64,000 bases of DNA from Rubrivivax sp. A210 (GCF_904426505.1 NZ_CAJGBN010000072.1:142219-206218); one strand, 5' to 3'; counted from the first letter of the stretch, positions 43,908-53,072 are shown. The notes: generated by a model from the sequence alone, not told the origin. Made by a program: numbers and translations.

Positions 43908-46604
43908 ATGAACGCTACGCTTTCCCGCAGCGCCCTCGCCACCGCTGCCGCCCTGGCCGTGCTGGGCCTGGCCGGCTGCGTCACGCCACCGGCCGGCAGC
44001 ACCGGCGCGGCTGCGCCCGTGGCCGCCGCCAGTGCCGCGTCGGCCCCGGCCGCCGCCCGCCCCGACCCGGCCGCACCCAAGCCCTTTGCCGAGGTCATCA
44101 AGGACGCCAAGCGCCAGGACGGCTTCCTGCCGCTGTGGCGCAAGGACGAGAAACTGTGGCTGGAAATCGCGCCCGAGCGCCTGGCCAAGCCCTTCCTCGT
44201 CTCGGTCAACGTCGCCACTTCGGTGGGCGAGCGCGGCCTCTACGCCAGCCAGATGGGGCCGAGCTGGCTGGCCGAGTTTCGCCGCATCGGCAATCAGATG
44301 CAGCTGGTGGCGCGCAACGTGGCCTTCCGCGGCGAGCGCGACCCGGCATCGCGGCGTGCGGTGGGCGAGGCCTTCAGCGAAAGCCTGCTCGCCGGCGTCG
44401 CGGTGGCCAGCGCCGCCCACCCCGAGCGCAAATCGGTGCTGGTCGATGCCAGCTTCCTGCTCGGCGACCTGGCCGGATACACCACCCAGCTCGAGGCCGC
44501 GTTCCGCATGCCGTTCGCGGTGGACCGCGCCAATTCCTATTTCGAGGCCACGCGTGCCGAGGCCGGGCTCACCACCCTGGCCGCACGCGTGCATTACGCG
44601 GTGCCTCGCATCGCGGCGCCGCCGTTGCAGACGCCCGGCTCGCCACCGCCGCCAAGGACGCCGCCGCCGCAGGCCACGCCCGACCCGCGCAGCCTCTTCG
44701 TCGGCCATGTCTACAACTTCCGCGCCCTGCCCGAGCAGGCGATGCCAGGGCGCCGGGCCGATCCGCGCGTGGGCCACTTCATCGACAGCTACACCGACCT
44801 GTCCGACGATCTGCAGCCGAACAACCGCGTACACCTCGTCAACCGCTGGCGGCTGGAGAAGAAGGACGCGCAGGCCGCGCTGTCCGAGCCGGTGCAGCCC
44901 ATCACCTACTGGATGGACCGCAACGTCCCCCAGCGCTACCGCGCCAGCGTCGAGGCCGGCATCCTGGAATGGAACAAGGCCTTCGAGCGCATCGGCTTCA
45001 AGAACGCCATCGTCGCGCGCCAGCAACCCGATGACGCCGACTTCGACACCCTGGACGCCGGCCACGCCTCGGTGCGCTGGTTCGTCGGCGCCGACGTTGG
45101 TTTCGCGATCGGGCCTTCGCACAGCGACCCGCGCACCGGCGAAATCCTCGATGCCGACATCGGCATGAGCGAGGTCTTCGGCCGCGGCGCGCGCCGCCTC
45201 ATCCGTGAAGACCTGATGCCGGCCGAGGCGGTGCGGCCCTGGCAGGCGGCGCTGCAGGCCCTGGGCACGGCGGCCCGCGGCGAGGCTTGCCACTTTGCCG
45301 CCGATGCCGCGCAGGAGATGGGCTTTGCCTTCGACCTGCTCGCTGCGCGCGGCGATCTCGACCCCGAAAGCCCCGAGGCCGAGGCCTTCGTGCAGGGCTA
45401 CGTGAAGGCCGTGGTCACGCACGAGGTTGGCCATACGCTGGGCCTGCGCCACAACTTCAAGGCCTCGACCGTGGTCACGCGCGAGCAGCTCAAGGACAGG
45501 GCCTTCGGCCAGACCCGCGGCCTGGCCGGCTCGGTGATGGACTACAACGCCTTCAACCTGCCGCTGGCCGGCGAGCCTTCTGGCGCGCCCACGATGGACA
45601 CGCTGGGCCCCTACGACTACTGGGCCATCGAATACGCCTACCGCCCGCTGGACGCCGCCACCGAGACGCGCGAACTGGCCGCCATCGCGGCGCGCAGCGC
45701 CAGCGATCCGCTGCTGGCCTTTGCCGACGACGCCGACGCCGGCGGCTTCGGCAGCGACGGCCTGGACCCGCTGGTCAACCGCTTCGACCTCGGCGACGAC
45801 CCGCTGGCCTTCTACCAGCGCCGCATGGCGCTGACGCAGGAGCTCTGGCAGCGCGTGCAGGCGCGCGGCGCCCAGCCCGGCGACGACCCTGAACGGCTGC
45901 GCCGCAGCCTGCTGTCGGGCTTCCGCCAGTTCCGCGACCTGCCGGCCCTGGCCGCCAAGTACGTGGGCGGCATGCACACCTCGCGCGACGCCCAGGGCAG
46001 CGGCGGCCGGCCGGCCTTCCGCCCGGTGGAACCGGCCCGGCAGCGCGACGCACTGCGCTTCCTGGCCGACGCCATCCTCAGCGTCGACAGCTTCCGCTTC
46101 CGGCCGGAGTTCCTGTCCGCCCTGTCGCCCGACTACGTCGAGTACGGCGCCAGCCGCACGCCGCCGGGCATTCCGCAGGCCGTGCTGCAACTGCAGACCC
46201 AGGCGCTGGACCGGCTGCTCGCCGCCGGCACGGCGCAGCGCTTGCTGGACCTGCCCAACTACGTGGCGGCCGATCAGCGCCGCGACCTCATCTCGCTGTC
46301 CGAGGTCCATGCCACGCTGCAATCCGCGGTATGGAGCGAGCTCAAGAGCGGGCGTGAGATCGAGCCCCTGCGGCGCAGCTTGCAGCGCGAGCACCTGAAG
46401 CGCCTGCAGGCGGTGCTGACGCGGCCTTCACCCGCCTTGCCCGCCGACGCCGTGAGCCTGGCGCGTCTGCACGCGGTGGAACTGCAGTCCCAGCTGCGCG
46501 CCGCGGTGGCGCGCAAGGGCCTGGCGGTGGAGAACCGCGCCCACCTCGAGGACGCGCTGGCGCTGCTCACGGAAGCGTTGCGCGCGACCTTGCAGCGCGG
46601 CTGA
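43908..46604 (+). CDS. Zinc-dependent metalloprotease lipoprotein (DUF4953/DUF5117 type)
   Basis: 898 residues from ATG 43908 (an in-frame TTG lies six bases earlier). Lipobox LGLAGC near residue 23. DUF5117-like N-terminal region (FLPLWRKDEKLWLEI, FLVSVNVATSVGERG). Metzincin site HEVGHTLGLRHNF (H505, E506, H509, H515) with Met-turn SVMDY about 35 residues later. C-terminal helical DUF4953 region. Predicted outer-membrane or periplasmic protease; substrates unknown. Divergent from the YqiA-type gene. Confidence 0.93.
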   Translation: MNATLSRSALATAAALAVLGLAGCVTPPAGSTGAAAPVAAASAASAPAAARPDPAAPKPFAEVIKDAKRQDGFLPLWRKDEKLWLEIAPERLAKPFLVSVNVATSVGERGLYASQMGPSWLAEFRRIGNQMQLVARNVAFRGERDPASRRAVGEAFSESLLAGVAVASAAHPERKSVLVDASFLLGDLAGYTTQLEAAFRMPFAVDRANSYFEATRAEAGLTTLAARVHYAVPRIAAPPLQTPGSPPPPRTPPPQATPDPRSLFVGHVYNFRALPEQAMPGRRADPRVGHFIDSYTDLSDDLQPNNRVHLVNRWRLEKKDAQAALSEPVQPITYWMDRNVPQRYRASVEAGILEWNKAFERIGFKNAIVARQQPDDADFDTLDAGHASVRWFVGADVGFAIGPSHSDPRTGEILDADIGMSEVFGRGARRLIREDLMPAEAVRPWQAALQALGTAARGEACHFAADAAQEMGFAFDLLAARGDLDPESPEAEAFVQGYVKAVVTHEVGHTLGLRHNFKASTVVTREQLKDRAFGQTRGLAGSVMDYNAFNLPLAGEPSGAPTMDTLGPYDYWAIEYAYRPLDAATETRELAAIAARSASDPLLAFADDADAGGFGSDGLDPLVNRFDLGDDPLAFYQRRMALTQELWQRVQARGAQPGDDPERLRRSLLSGFRQFRDLPALAAKYVGGMHTSRDAQGSGGRPAFRPVEPARQRDALRFLADAILSVDSFRFRPEFLSALSPDYVEYGASRTPPGIPQAVLQLQTQALDRLLAAGTAQRLLDLPNYVAADQRRDLISLSEVHATLQSAVWSELKSGREIEPLRRSLQREHLKRLQAVLTRPSPALPADAVSLARLHAVELQSQLRAAVARKGLAVENRAHLEDALALLTEALRATLQRG

Positions 46605-46626
46605 GCCCTCGCCTGCGAGACAGATG

Positions 46627-46652
46627 CACGTCGGTCCGCAGGGACTGTCGTG
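46627..46652. repeat. Palindromic element (copy 2)
   Basis: On the minus strand this reads CACGACAGTCCCTGCGGAC followed by CGACGTG, matching copy 1 at 2649-2674 except for two substitutions in the right arm, so its hairpin is imperfect. It sits between the convergent ends of the metalloprotease gene and mpl, where a bidirectional transcription stop would be useful. Confidence 0.65.
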
Positions 46653-46661
46653 CGTCCGGGT

Positions 46662-48023
46662 TCAGCCCCGGGCGGCGAGCGCCGCCAGCAGCTTGTCGTG
46701 GATGCCGCCGAAGCCGCCATTGCTCATGCACAGCACATGGTCGCCGGGGCGAGCGGCCTGGGCGATGGCTGCCACCAGGGCGTCCACCGAGTCGGCAACG
46801 ACGGCGCGGGCGCCCATGGTGGCCAGCGCTTCGCGAGCGCTCCAGCCATAGTCGCCCTGCAGGCAGAAGGACTGGTCGGCCTCTTCCAGCGACCACGGCA
46901 GCTGGGCCTTCATCGTGCCCAGCTTCATGGTGTTGGAGCGCGGCTCGAAGACGGCCAGGATGCGCGCGTTCGGCCCCACCTTGCGGCGCAGGCCGTCGAC
47001 GGTGGTGCGCATCGCCGTGGGGTGGTGGGCGAAGTCGTCGTAGACGGCCACGCCGCCAGCCTCGCCACGCCTTTCCAGCCGCCGGCGCACGTTCTGGAAG
47101 CTGGCCAGCGCGGCGCAGGCGGCCTCGGGCGCCACGCCGGCGTGCTCGGCCGCGGCGATGGCGGCCAGCGCATTCATCTGGTTGTGCTCGCCCAGCAGAT
47201 CCCATTCGACGTGGCCCAGCCGCAGGCTGCCACGCAGCACGTCGAAGGACTGCGGCTCGCCGCGTGCGCACAGGCCGCCCGGCTCCTCGCGCTTGGTGCC
47301 GAAGCGCTGAACTTCGCTCCAGCAGCCGCGCGCCAGCACGCGTGCCAGCGCGGCGTCGCGGGCATTGACGATCAGGCGTCCCTGGCGCGGCACCGTGCGC
47401 ACGAGGTGGTGGAACTGGGTCTCGATGGCCGCCAGGTCGGGGAAGATGTCGGCGTGGTCCATCTCGAGGTTGTTGAGGATGGCGGTGCGCGGCCGGTAGT
47501 GCACGAACTTGCTGCGCTTGTCGAAGAGCGCGGTGTCGTATTCGTCGGCCTCGATCACGAAGCTTCTTCCCGCCCCCAGGCGGGCCGAGACGCCGAAGTT
47601 CAGCGGCACGCCGCCGACCAGGAAGCCCGGCTGCAGGCCGGCCTGGTCGAGGATCCAGGCCAGCATTGCCGAGGTGCTGGTCTTGCCGTGGGTGCCGGCC
47701 ACCGCCAGCACATGGCGGCCCTGCAGCACCTGTTCGGCCAACCATTGCGGGCCGCTGGTGTAGGGCGCGCCGGCGTCGAGGATGGCCTCCATCAGCGGGT
47801 TGCCGCGCGTCACCACGTTGCCGATCACCCAGCAGTCGGGTGCCAAGGCCAGCTGTTCGGCGCCAAAGCCCTCGACGAGATCGATGCCCAGCGTGCGCAA
47901 CTGGTCGCTCATCGGCGGGTAGACGCCGGCGTCGCAGCCGGTGACGCGGTGGCCGGCCTCGCGCGCCAGCGCCGCCAGGCCGCCCATGAAGGTGCCGCAG
48001 ATGCCCAGGATATGGATGTGCAT
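46662..48023 (-). CDS. mpl: UDP-MurNAc:L-alanyl-gamma-D-glutamyl-meso-DAP ligase
   Basis: 453 residues from ATG 48023 (MHIHILGICGTFMGGLAALA); an in-frame ATG nine bases upstream is possible. Mur-ligase P-loop VAGTHGKTSTSAMLAW, FVIEADEYDTALFDKRSKF, NNLEMDHADIFPDL and YDDFAHHPTAM. Recycles the murein tripeptide by attaching it to UDP-MurNAc. Not adjacent to other murein genes; a PEP-CTERM gene lies 55 bp upstream on the same strand. Confidence 0.97.
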   Translation of the reverse strand: MHIHILGICGTFMGGLAALAREAGHRVTGCDAGVYPPMSDQLRTLGIDLVEGFGAEQLALAPDCWVIGNVVTRGNPLMEAILDAGAPYTSGPQWLAEQVLQGRHVLAVAGTHGKTSTSAMLAWILDQAGLQPGFLVGGVPLNFGVSARLGAGRSFVIEADEYDTALFDKRSKFVHYRPRTAILNNLEMDHADIFPDLAAIETQFHHLVRTVPRQGRLIVNARDAALARVLARGCWSEVQRFGTKREEPGGLCARGEPQSFDVLRGSLRLGHVEWDLLGEHNQMNALAAIAAAEHAGVAPEAACAALASFQNVRRRLERRGEAGGVAVYDDFAHHPTAMRTTVDGLRRKVGPNARILAVFEPRSNTMKLGTMKAQLPWSLEEADQSFCLQGDYGWSAREALATMGARAVVADSVDALVAAIAQAARPGDHVLCMSNGGFGGIHDKLLAALAARG

Positions 48024-48078
48024 GGGCCGCATTTTGCCGTGCGGCCCGCTGCGGCAAGGCCCGGGCCTGCCCGGAGGT

Positions 48079-48942
48079 TCAGCCGGCGCTGGCGCGGCGC
48101 CGCGTCGCACCCAGGCCCAGCAGGGCCAGCGCGGCGAGGGTGAAGCTCGCCGGCTCGGGCACGGCCTGGATGGCCAGGCCGTTGAAGCCGCCGCCGTTGC
48201 AGTTGACGTTGCTGACGTTGTTCTCGACGCAGACCTGCTGCGCCACCACGGTGGCGGCGCCGGTGAGGGCGTTGAGGGTGTAGGTGCGTGCCTCGGCGTC
48301 GCCCAGGCCCCAGATTGTGCCGGTGCGGGCATCCACATCCATGCCATCGCGGCCGCTGGTTGCCGGCGCGAAGCCGAAGCCGCCGATGGTCGAGGCCGCG
48401 GCATTGCTGCCATCGATGGCCAGCAGCGTGTCCACGCTCGACCAGCCGAACAGGGTGGTGCCGTCATAACCCAGGCTGCGCACGTTGTTGCCGTTGCTGA
48501 AGCTGCCCACCAGGCTGGCCGCCCCGGTGCTGGTGTTGACGGTGAAGAGCCTGCTGTCGGCCGACATGTACAGCGTGCCGCCCGCGCCGAAGGCAAGGCC
48601 GAAGTTGGCGCCCAGGTTGCTGCCCATGTTGCCGACGGCCGTGGCGGCGCCGGTGGCGGTGTCGATGCGCATCAGCGTATTGGTGGCATCGTCCACGCCC
48701 CACAGCCGGCCCTGGCCGTCGAAGGCCAGGCCATCGACGTCGGTGTAGCCCGTGCCCCCGGCTGTGCGGATGGCGCCGATGACGGTGCCCACGCCGGAGG
48801 CCATGTCGAAGCGCACCAGCTTGTCGGTGCCCGAGACGTCCCAGGCCGAGTAGCCGATGGGGCCGGCCACGGCGGGAAGGGCGAAGGCAGCGGCGAGGGC
48901 GGCGCCGATGAGGGCGCGTTTGGGGCTGGAACTGCGGGTCAT
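48079..48942 (-). CDS. PEP-CTERM secreted protein, beta-propeller-like
   Basis: 287 residues. Signal peptide to about residue 26 (AALAAAFALPAVA). Repeats of about 35-45 residues with LVRFDMASGVGTVIG, LMRIDTATGAATAVG, LFTVNTSTGAASLVG and TYTLNALTGAATVVA suggest beta-propeller blades (DUF4394-like). C-terminal VPEPASF, hydrophobic stretch and RRRASAG form a normal PEP-CTERM signal, so it is a probable substrate of the genome's exosortase. Its presence supports the XrtA assignment of the locus at 1-5106. A sigma-54-like element lies upstream at 48995-49009. Confidence 0.92.
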   Translation of the reverse strand: MTRSSSPKRALIGAALAAAFALPAVAGPIGYSAWDVSGTDKLVRFDMASGVGTVIGAIRTAGGTGYTDVDGLAFDGQGRLWGVDDATNTLMRIDTATGAATAVGNMGSNLGANFGLAFGAGGTLYMSADSRLFTVNTSTGAASLVGSFSNGNNVRSLGYDGTTLFGWSSVDTLLAIDGSNAAASTIGGFGFAPATSGRDGMDVDARTGTIWGLGDAEARTYTLNALTGAATVVAQQVCVENNVSNVNCNGGGFNGLAIQAVPEPASFTLAALALLGLGATRRRASAG

Positions 48943-48994
48943 GGTGTGGGCTCGTGGTGGGTGGTCCAGCCCATCTACGCCCGCTTTCGGCCTC

Positions 48995-49009
48995 GCAAGG
49001 CTCAGGCCC
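48995..49009 (-). promoter_or_regulatory. Possible sigma-54 promoter of PEP-CTERM gene
   Basis: Read on the minus strand: GGGCCTGAGCCTTGC, with the required GG-N10-GC spacing and 3' TTGC. The -24 half is only a partial match to TGGCAC. Distance to the ATG (about 53 bp) is suitable. Confidence 0.3.
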
Positions 49010-49059
49010 GGCTGCCTACCCCCGCAACCGAGGGGTGGCTGCCGTTCCCGCGGCCGGGC

Positions 49060-50349
49060 TCAGCCGCGCAGCGCGTCGCCGGCGGCGCGGATGGTCGCGG
49101 CGATGTCGTCGGCGCTGTGCGCAGCGCTCACGAAGCCGGCCTCGTAGAGCGCCGGCGCGAGGTAGACGCCGCGGTCGAGCATGCCGTGGAAGAAGCGGTT
49201 GAAGCGCTCCTTGTCGGTGGCCATCACGACGCCATAGTTCTGCGGCAGAGCATCGGCGAAGAAAAAGCCGAACATGCCGCCTTCGCTGTCGCCAACCAGG
49301 GCCACGCCGGCATCGCGCGCCGCGCCCTCCAGTCCGCGCACCAGCGAGCGCGTCTTGCTCGCCAGCGCCTCGTGGAAGCCGGGGCGCGCCACTTCCTTCA
49401 GCGTCGCCAGGCCACAGGCCGTGGCCACCGGGTTGCCACTCAGCGTGCCGGCCTGGTAGACCGGGCCCAGCGGCGCGAGCTGGCTCATCACGTCGCGGCT
49501 GCCGCCGAAGGCCGCCAGCGGCATGCCGCCGCCGATGACCTTGCCGAACACGCTCATGTCGGGCTTGAAGCCGGGAATGAGCTTGGCGTAGACGCTTTGC
49601 GCGCCACCCAGCGCGACGCGGAAGCCCGTCATCACCTCATCGAAGATCAGCAGCGCCCCGTGCTGCGTACACAGCTCGCGCAGCCGCGTCACGAAGGGCA
49701 CGCTGGCGCGCACGAAGTTCATGTTGCCGGCGATGGGCTCGATCATCACGCAGGCGATCTCGCCGCCCTGGCTGGCGAAGGCCTCGTCGAGCTGGGCGAG
49801 GTTGTTGTATTCGAGCACCAGGGTGTGCTTGACGACATCGGCCGGCACGCCGGCGCTGGTGGGGTGGCCGAAGGTGGCCAGGCCCGAGCCGGCCTTGACC
49901 AGCAGCGCGTCGGCGTGGCCGTGGTAGCAGCCCTCGAACTTGATGATCTTGTTGCGCCCGGTGGCGCCGCGCGCCAGGCGCAGCGCGCTCATGCCGGCCT
50001 CGGTGCCGCTGCTCACCAGGCGCACCTGCTCGATGCTGGGCACGAGGGCGATGATGGCCTCGGCCAGTTCGATCTCGCGCTCGGTGGGGGCGCCGAAGCT
50101 GAAGCCGTCGGCGATGGCCTTGTGTACCGCCTCGAGCACGGCCGGATGGCCGTGGCCCAGGATCATCGGGCCCCAGGAGCCGATGTAGTCGATGTACTGG
50201 CGGCCTTCGGCGTCCCACATATAGGGGCCTTCGGCGCGGGCGATGAAGCGCGGCGTGCCGCCGACGGCGCGGAAGGCGCGCACGGGCGAGTTCACGCCGC
50301 CGGGAATGACGCGCTGGGCGCGCTCGAACAGGGCTTGGTTGCTGGCCAT
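49060..50349 (-). CDS. hemL: Glutamate-1-semialdehyde 2,1-aminomutase
   Basis: 429 residues starting MASNQALFERAQRVIPGGVN. PLP enzyme of the class III aminotransferase family: YIDYIGSWGPMILGH, VSSGTEAGMSALRLARG, FEGCYHGHADALLV, IFDEVMTGFRVA, and the PLP lysine in FGKVIGGGMP. Makes 5-aminolevulinate in the C5 haem/tetrapyrrole pathway. Just downstream of thiD (14 bp) on the same strand. Confidence 0.98.
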   Translation of the reverse strand: MASNQALFERAQRVIPGGVNSPVRAFRAVGGTPRFIARAEGPYMWDAEGRQYIDYIGSWGPMILGHGHPAVLEAVHKAIADGFSFGAPTEREIELAEAIIALVPSIEQVRLVSSGTEAGMSALRLARGATGRNKIIKFEGCYHGHADALLVKAGSGLATFGHPTSAGVPADVVKHTLVLEYNNLAQLDEAFASQGGEIACVMIEPIAGNMNFVRASVPFVTRLRELCTQHGALLIFDEVMTGFRVALGGAQSVYAKLIPGFKPDMSVFGKVIGGGMPLAAFGGSRDVMSQLAPLGPVYQAGTLSGNPVATACGLATLKEVARPGFHEALASKTRSLVRGLEGAARDAGVALVGDSEGGMFGFFFADALPQNYGVVMATDKERFNRFFHGMLDRGVYLAPALYEAGFVSAAHSADDIAATIRAAGDALRG

Positions 50350-50363
50350 CGGGTGTGCGGCTT

Positions 50364-51338
50364 TCAGTGGACGCGACGCGGCGCGGGCTTGCTCTTGGGG
50401 TCGACGGGTTCGGGCTCGGGGGCGGCGCCCTCCTCGCCTTCCTCGGGCGGCGGCAGGGCCCAGAAGAAGCGGTCGGGCACGATATGGCCCATGCCGGGGC
50501 GGAAGCCCGCGTCCAGGCTCTGGTCGAGGAAGCTCAGCGCCTCGCCCACGGCCGGCTGCAGCTCGCCGCCGGCGGCCAGCAGCGCGGCCAGCGCGGCGGC
50601 CAGGGTGTCGCCGGCACCAACGAAGCTGGTATCGAAACGTTCGAACTTCTCGCCCGTGATGGCGCCCTGGGGCGAGGCCAGGATGTTGTCGATGAACTGC
50701 TCGGAGCCGGCGCCGCCGCCGGTCTTGGCGCCCGACTTGGCCGCCAGCATCACGCCGGTGACCAGCACGTAGCGCGTGCCGTGCTCGCCTGCGGCCACCG
50801 CCAGTTCGCGCGCCGAGGGCGGGCGCTCGCTGTCCCACTCGGGCAGCAAAAAATCCTGCAGCGTCTTGTGGCTGCCCACCAGCACCTCGGTGGCCGGCAG
50901 GATGAGTTCGCGGAAGGCGTCCAGATAGGGCTGCTGCTGGTCTTCGTCGAGCCAGCTCAGGTTGGGCAGGTAGGACACGAGCGGGATCTCGGTGTAGTCC
51001 GACAGGATTTCGGCCACCGCGCTGACGTTGTCGGCGCTGCCGAGGAAGCCAACCTTCCAGCCCGAGATGGTGACGTCCTCGAGGATGGTGCGCGCCTGCT
51101 CGGCCACCACATCGGCGTCGATGTCATGCTGGTCGAAGATGTCGGCGGTGTCGCGCATCACCACGGCGGTGACGATGGGCAGTGCATGCGCGCCCATCGC
51201 GGCCACGGTGGCGATGTCGCCGGCCAGGCCGCCGGCGCCGCTGGGGTCGCTGGCGTTGAAGCACATCACGCAGGCTGGAGGGGGTGGCTCGGCCACCGGG
51301 CCTTCGGGTTCCGTGGCCGGTGTGGTGTCGGGATTCAT
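50364..51338 (-). CDS. thiD: Hydroxymethylpyrimidine/phosphomethylpyrimidine kinase-type protein
   Basis: 324 residues from ATG 51338; the in-frame start further upstream lacks conservation. Ribokinase-like ThiD fold: VMCFNASDPSGAGGLAGDI, GAHALPIVTAVVMRDT, VLVTGVMLAAKSG and FVGAGDTLAAALAALLAAGG (catalytic Asp region). Phosphorylates HMP-P in thiamine synthesis. About 23 leading and 30 trailing acidic, Pro-rich residues extend beyond the core. No TPP riboswitch is recognisable upstream. Divergent from rubredoxin; hemL follows. Confidence 0.88.
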   Translation of the reverse strand: MNPDTTPATEPEGPVAEPPPPACVMCFNASDPSGAGGLAGDIATVAAMGAHALPIVTAVVMRDTADIFDQHDIDADVVAEQARTILEDVTISGWKVGFLGSADNVSAVAEILSDYTEIPLVSYLPNLSWLDEDQQQPYLDAFRELILPATEVLVGSHKTLQDFLLPEWDSERPPSARELAVAAGEHGTRYVLVTGVMLAAKSGAKTGGGAGSEQFIDNILASPQGAITGEKFERFDTSFVGAGDTLAAALAALLAAGGELQPAVGEALSFLDQSLDAGFRPGMGHIVPDRFFWALPPPEEGEEGAAPEPEPVDPKSKPAPRRVH

Positions 51339-51490
51339 GGGGGATGCCTGGTCGGGAAGTGATGCCGGAACGACGCGCACAGCGTGCCGGAGCGGGTGCC
51401 TCGGCACGGCTTGCGCCGAACCTCCAGCAGATTCTGAGCAACGATCTGTAGGTCCTCACAAATCATGGGAAACCTGCAGAACTGCATGGC

Positions 51491-51510
51491 TACAATCGCC
51501 GCTCATTGTA
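51491..51510. promoter_or_regulatory. Inverted repeat in the thiD-rubredoxin gap
   Basis: TACAAT-N8-ATTGTA, a perfect 6-bp dyad 19 bp before the rubredoxin start. TACAAT itself could be the -10 box. Just downstream, GACGTGA occurs twice (51514-51520 and 51527-51533). Could be an operator; the binding factor is unknown. Confidence 0.4.
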
Positions 51511-51528
51511 GTGACGTGACTGTCTGAC

Positions 51529-51702
51529 GTGAGCGAAGCGCGAACCTGGATGTGCCTGATCTGCGGCTGGATCTACGACGAGGCAGCGGGCGACGCCGAG
51601 CACGGTATCGCACCAGGCACCGCATGGGCCGATGTCCCGATGAACTGGACCTGCCCCGAGTGCGGCGCGCGCAAGGACGATTTCGAGATGGTCCGTATCT
51701 GA
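51529..51702 (+). CDS. Rubredoxin
   Basis: 57 residues. MCLICGW (C9, C12) and WTCPECGARKDDFEM (C42, C45) form the Fe(Cys)4 site; YDEAAGDAEHGIAPGT is typical of betaproteobacterial rubredoxin. Small cytoplasmic electron carrier. GTG start at 51529 gives the usual short leader before TWMCLICGW; ATG 51550 is an alternative. In this order group rubredoxin regularly precedes pilG, although no functional link to twitching is established. Confidence 0.96.
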   Translation: MSEARTWMCLICGWIYDEAAGDAEHGIAPGTAWADVPMNWTCPECGARKDDFEMVRI

Positions 51703-51754
51703 CACCAGCAGCCGCTGCCACAGACGTGGCGGCGCATTCGAGGGAGATGGGCGC

Positions 51755-52162
51755 TTGGAGACTTCGGGGTCCGACGCGGGCGCGACAAGCGGCGCCAAGG
51801 TTCTGGTCATCGACGACAGCAACACCATACGCCGCAGCGCAGAGATCTTTCTGCGCCAGGGCGGGCACGAGGTCGTGCTTGCCGAGGACGGCTTCGATGC
51901 GCTGGCCAAGGTCAATGACCACGACCCCGAGCTGATCTTCTGCGACATCCTGATGCCGCGGCTCGACGGCTACCAGACCTGCGCCATCATCAAGCGCAAT
52001 CCGCGCTTCGCCCATGTGCCGGTGATCATGCTGTCGTCCAAGGACGGCCTCTTCGACAAGGCGCGCGGGCGCATGGTCGGTTCCGAGGACTACCTCACCA
52101 AGCCGTTCACGAAGGAGCAGCTGCTGCGTGCGGTCGAGTCCTATCGGCGCGGCACGACCTGA
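51755..52162 (+). CDS. pilG: Twitching-motility response regulator PilG
   Basis: 135 residues, single receiver domain: VLVIDDSNTIRRSAEIFL, phosphoacceptor in LIFCDILMPRLDGYQ, conserved Ser/Lys in VIMLSSKDG and YLTKPF. TTG start at 51755 with AGGGAG eight bases upstream; no ATG is available in frame. Part of the Pil-Chp chemosensory system that controls type IV pilus extension. Followed by pilH after 17 bp. Confidence 0.93.
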   Translation: METSGSDAGATSGAKVLVIDDSNTIRRSAEIFLRQGGHEVVLAEDGFDALAKVNDHDPELIFCDILMPRLDGYQTCAIIKRNPRFAHVPVIMLSSKDGLFDKARGRMVGSEDYLTKPFTKEQLLRAVESYRRGTT

Positions 52163-52179
52163 GCACAAGGACGCTTGCG

Positions 52180-52545
52180 ATGGCCATCCACAAGATCCTC
52201 GTCGTCGACGACTCCAAGACCGAGCTTCATCATCTCTCCGAAATCCTCGGCAAGCGCGGCTACAGCGTGCGCACGGCCGAGAACGGTGAAGAGGCGATGC
52301 GCCGCCTGGCCGAAGAGAAGCCCGACCTCATCCTGATGGACGTGGTGATGCCGGGCCAGAACGGTTTCCAGCTCACCCGCAGCATCACGCGCGACCCGCG
52401 CTTCGCCGACGTGCCGGTGATCATGTGTACCAGCAAGAACCAGGAAACCGACAAGGTCTGGGGCATGCGGCAGGGCGCGCGGGACTACATCGTCAAGCCG
52501 GTCAACGCCGAAGAGCTGGTCAGCAAGATCAAAGCGTTCGACTGA
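52180..52545 (+). CDS. pilH: Twitching-motility response regulator PilH
   Basis: 121 residues, single receiver domain: ILVVDDSKTELHHLSEIL, phosphoacceptor LILMDVVMPGQNGFQ, MCTSKNQETDKVWGMRQGA and YIVKPVNAEEL. Second CheY-like output of the Pil-Chp system, acting with PilG. Ribosome-binding site AAGGA. Stop overlaps the pilI start (ATGA), so the two are translationally coupled. Confidence 0.95.
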   Translation: MAIHKILVVDDSKTELHHLSEILGKRGYSVRTAENGEEAMRRLAEEKPDLILMDVVMPGQNGFQLTRSITRDPRFADVPVIMCTSKNQETDKVWGMRQGARDYIVKPVNAEELVSKIKAFD

Positions 52546-53072
52546 TGGCCAACCGCGAAGCGCTGCGCGAACTCCAGGGCCGGCTGGCCCAGCGCCTGCA
52601 GTTGGCGCGCACCGAGGCCCGCGGGCGCTCGTGGCTGGCTGTCGAATGCGCCGGTCTGGGCCTGCTGGTGCCGCTGGCCACGGCCGGCGAGATCTTCCCC
52701 GTCGGCACCCTGGTGGCGGTGCCGCACACCCAGCCCTGGTTCCTGGGCGTGGCCAATCTGCGCGGCGGCCTGCATGGCGTGGTCGACCTCGCCGCCTTCC
52801 TGGGCCTGCGCCCACCCATGCTGCGCGACGCGGTGCGCGAGCAGCAGCGGCTGCTGGCCTTCAATGCCCAGCTCGGCGCGCACTGTGCCGTGGTGGTTGA
52901 TCGTCTGTCGGGCCTGCGCAATGCCGAGCAGCTCAGCGCCGAGCCCGACGACGGCCAGGCGCGACCGGCCTTTGCCGGCGCCGTGTTCCGCGACGCCCAG
53001 GGGCGGCGCTGGCAGGAGATCGACCTCGTCGCGCTGGCCCGCAACGACCAATTTCTCGCCATCGCTGCATGA
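52545..53072 (+). CDS. pilI: CheW-like adaptor PilI
   Basis: 175 residues. CheW-like fold: LAVECAGLGLLVPLATAGEI, PHTQPWFLGVANLRGGLHGVV (conserved GxxNxRG block) and AVVVDRLSGLRNAEQL. Couples the receptor PilJ to the ChpA kinase. Starts one base into the pilH stop; pilJ follows after 64 bp. Confidence 0.94.
   Translation: MANREALRELQGRLAQRLQLARTEARGRSWLAVECAGLGLLVPLATAGEIFPVGTLVAVPHTQPWFLGVANLRGGLHGVVDLAAFLGLRPPMLRDAVREQQRLLAFNAQLGAHCAVVVDRLSGLRNAEQLSAEPDDGQARPAFAGAVFRDAQGRRWQEIDLVALARNDQFLAIAA

Noticed and set aside
51339..51480. Possible TPP riboswitch before thiD
   Set aside because: Neither CTGAGA nor the ACCTGA-type conserved elements can be found on the minus strand of the gap.
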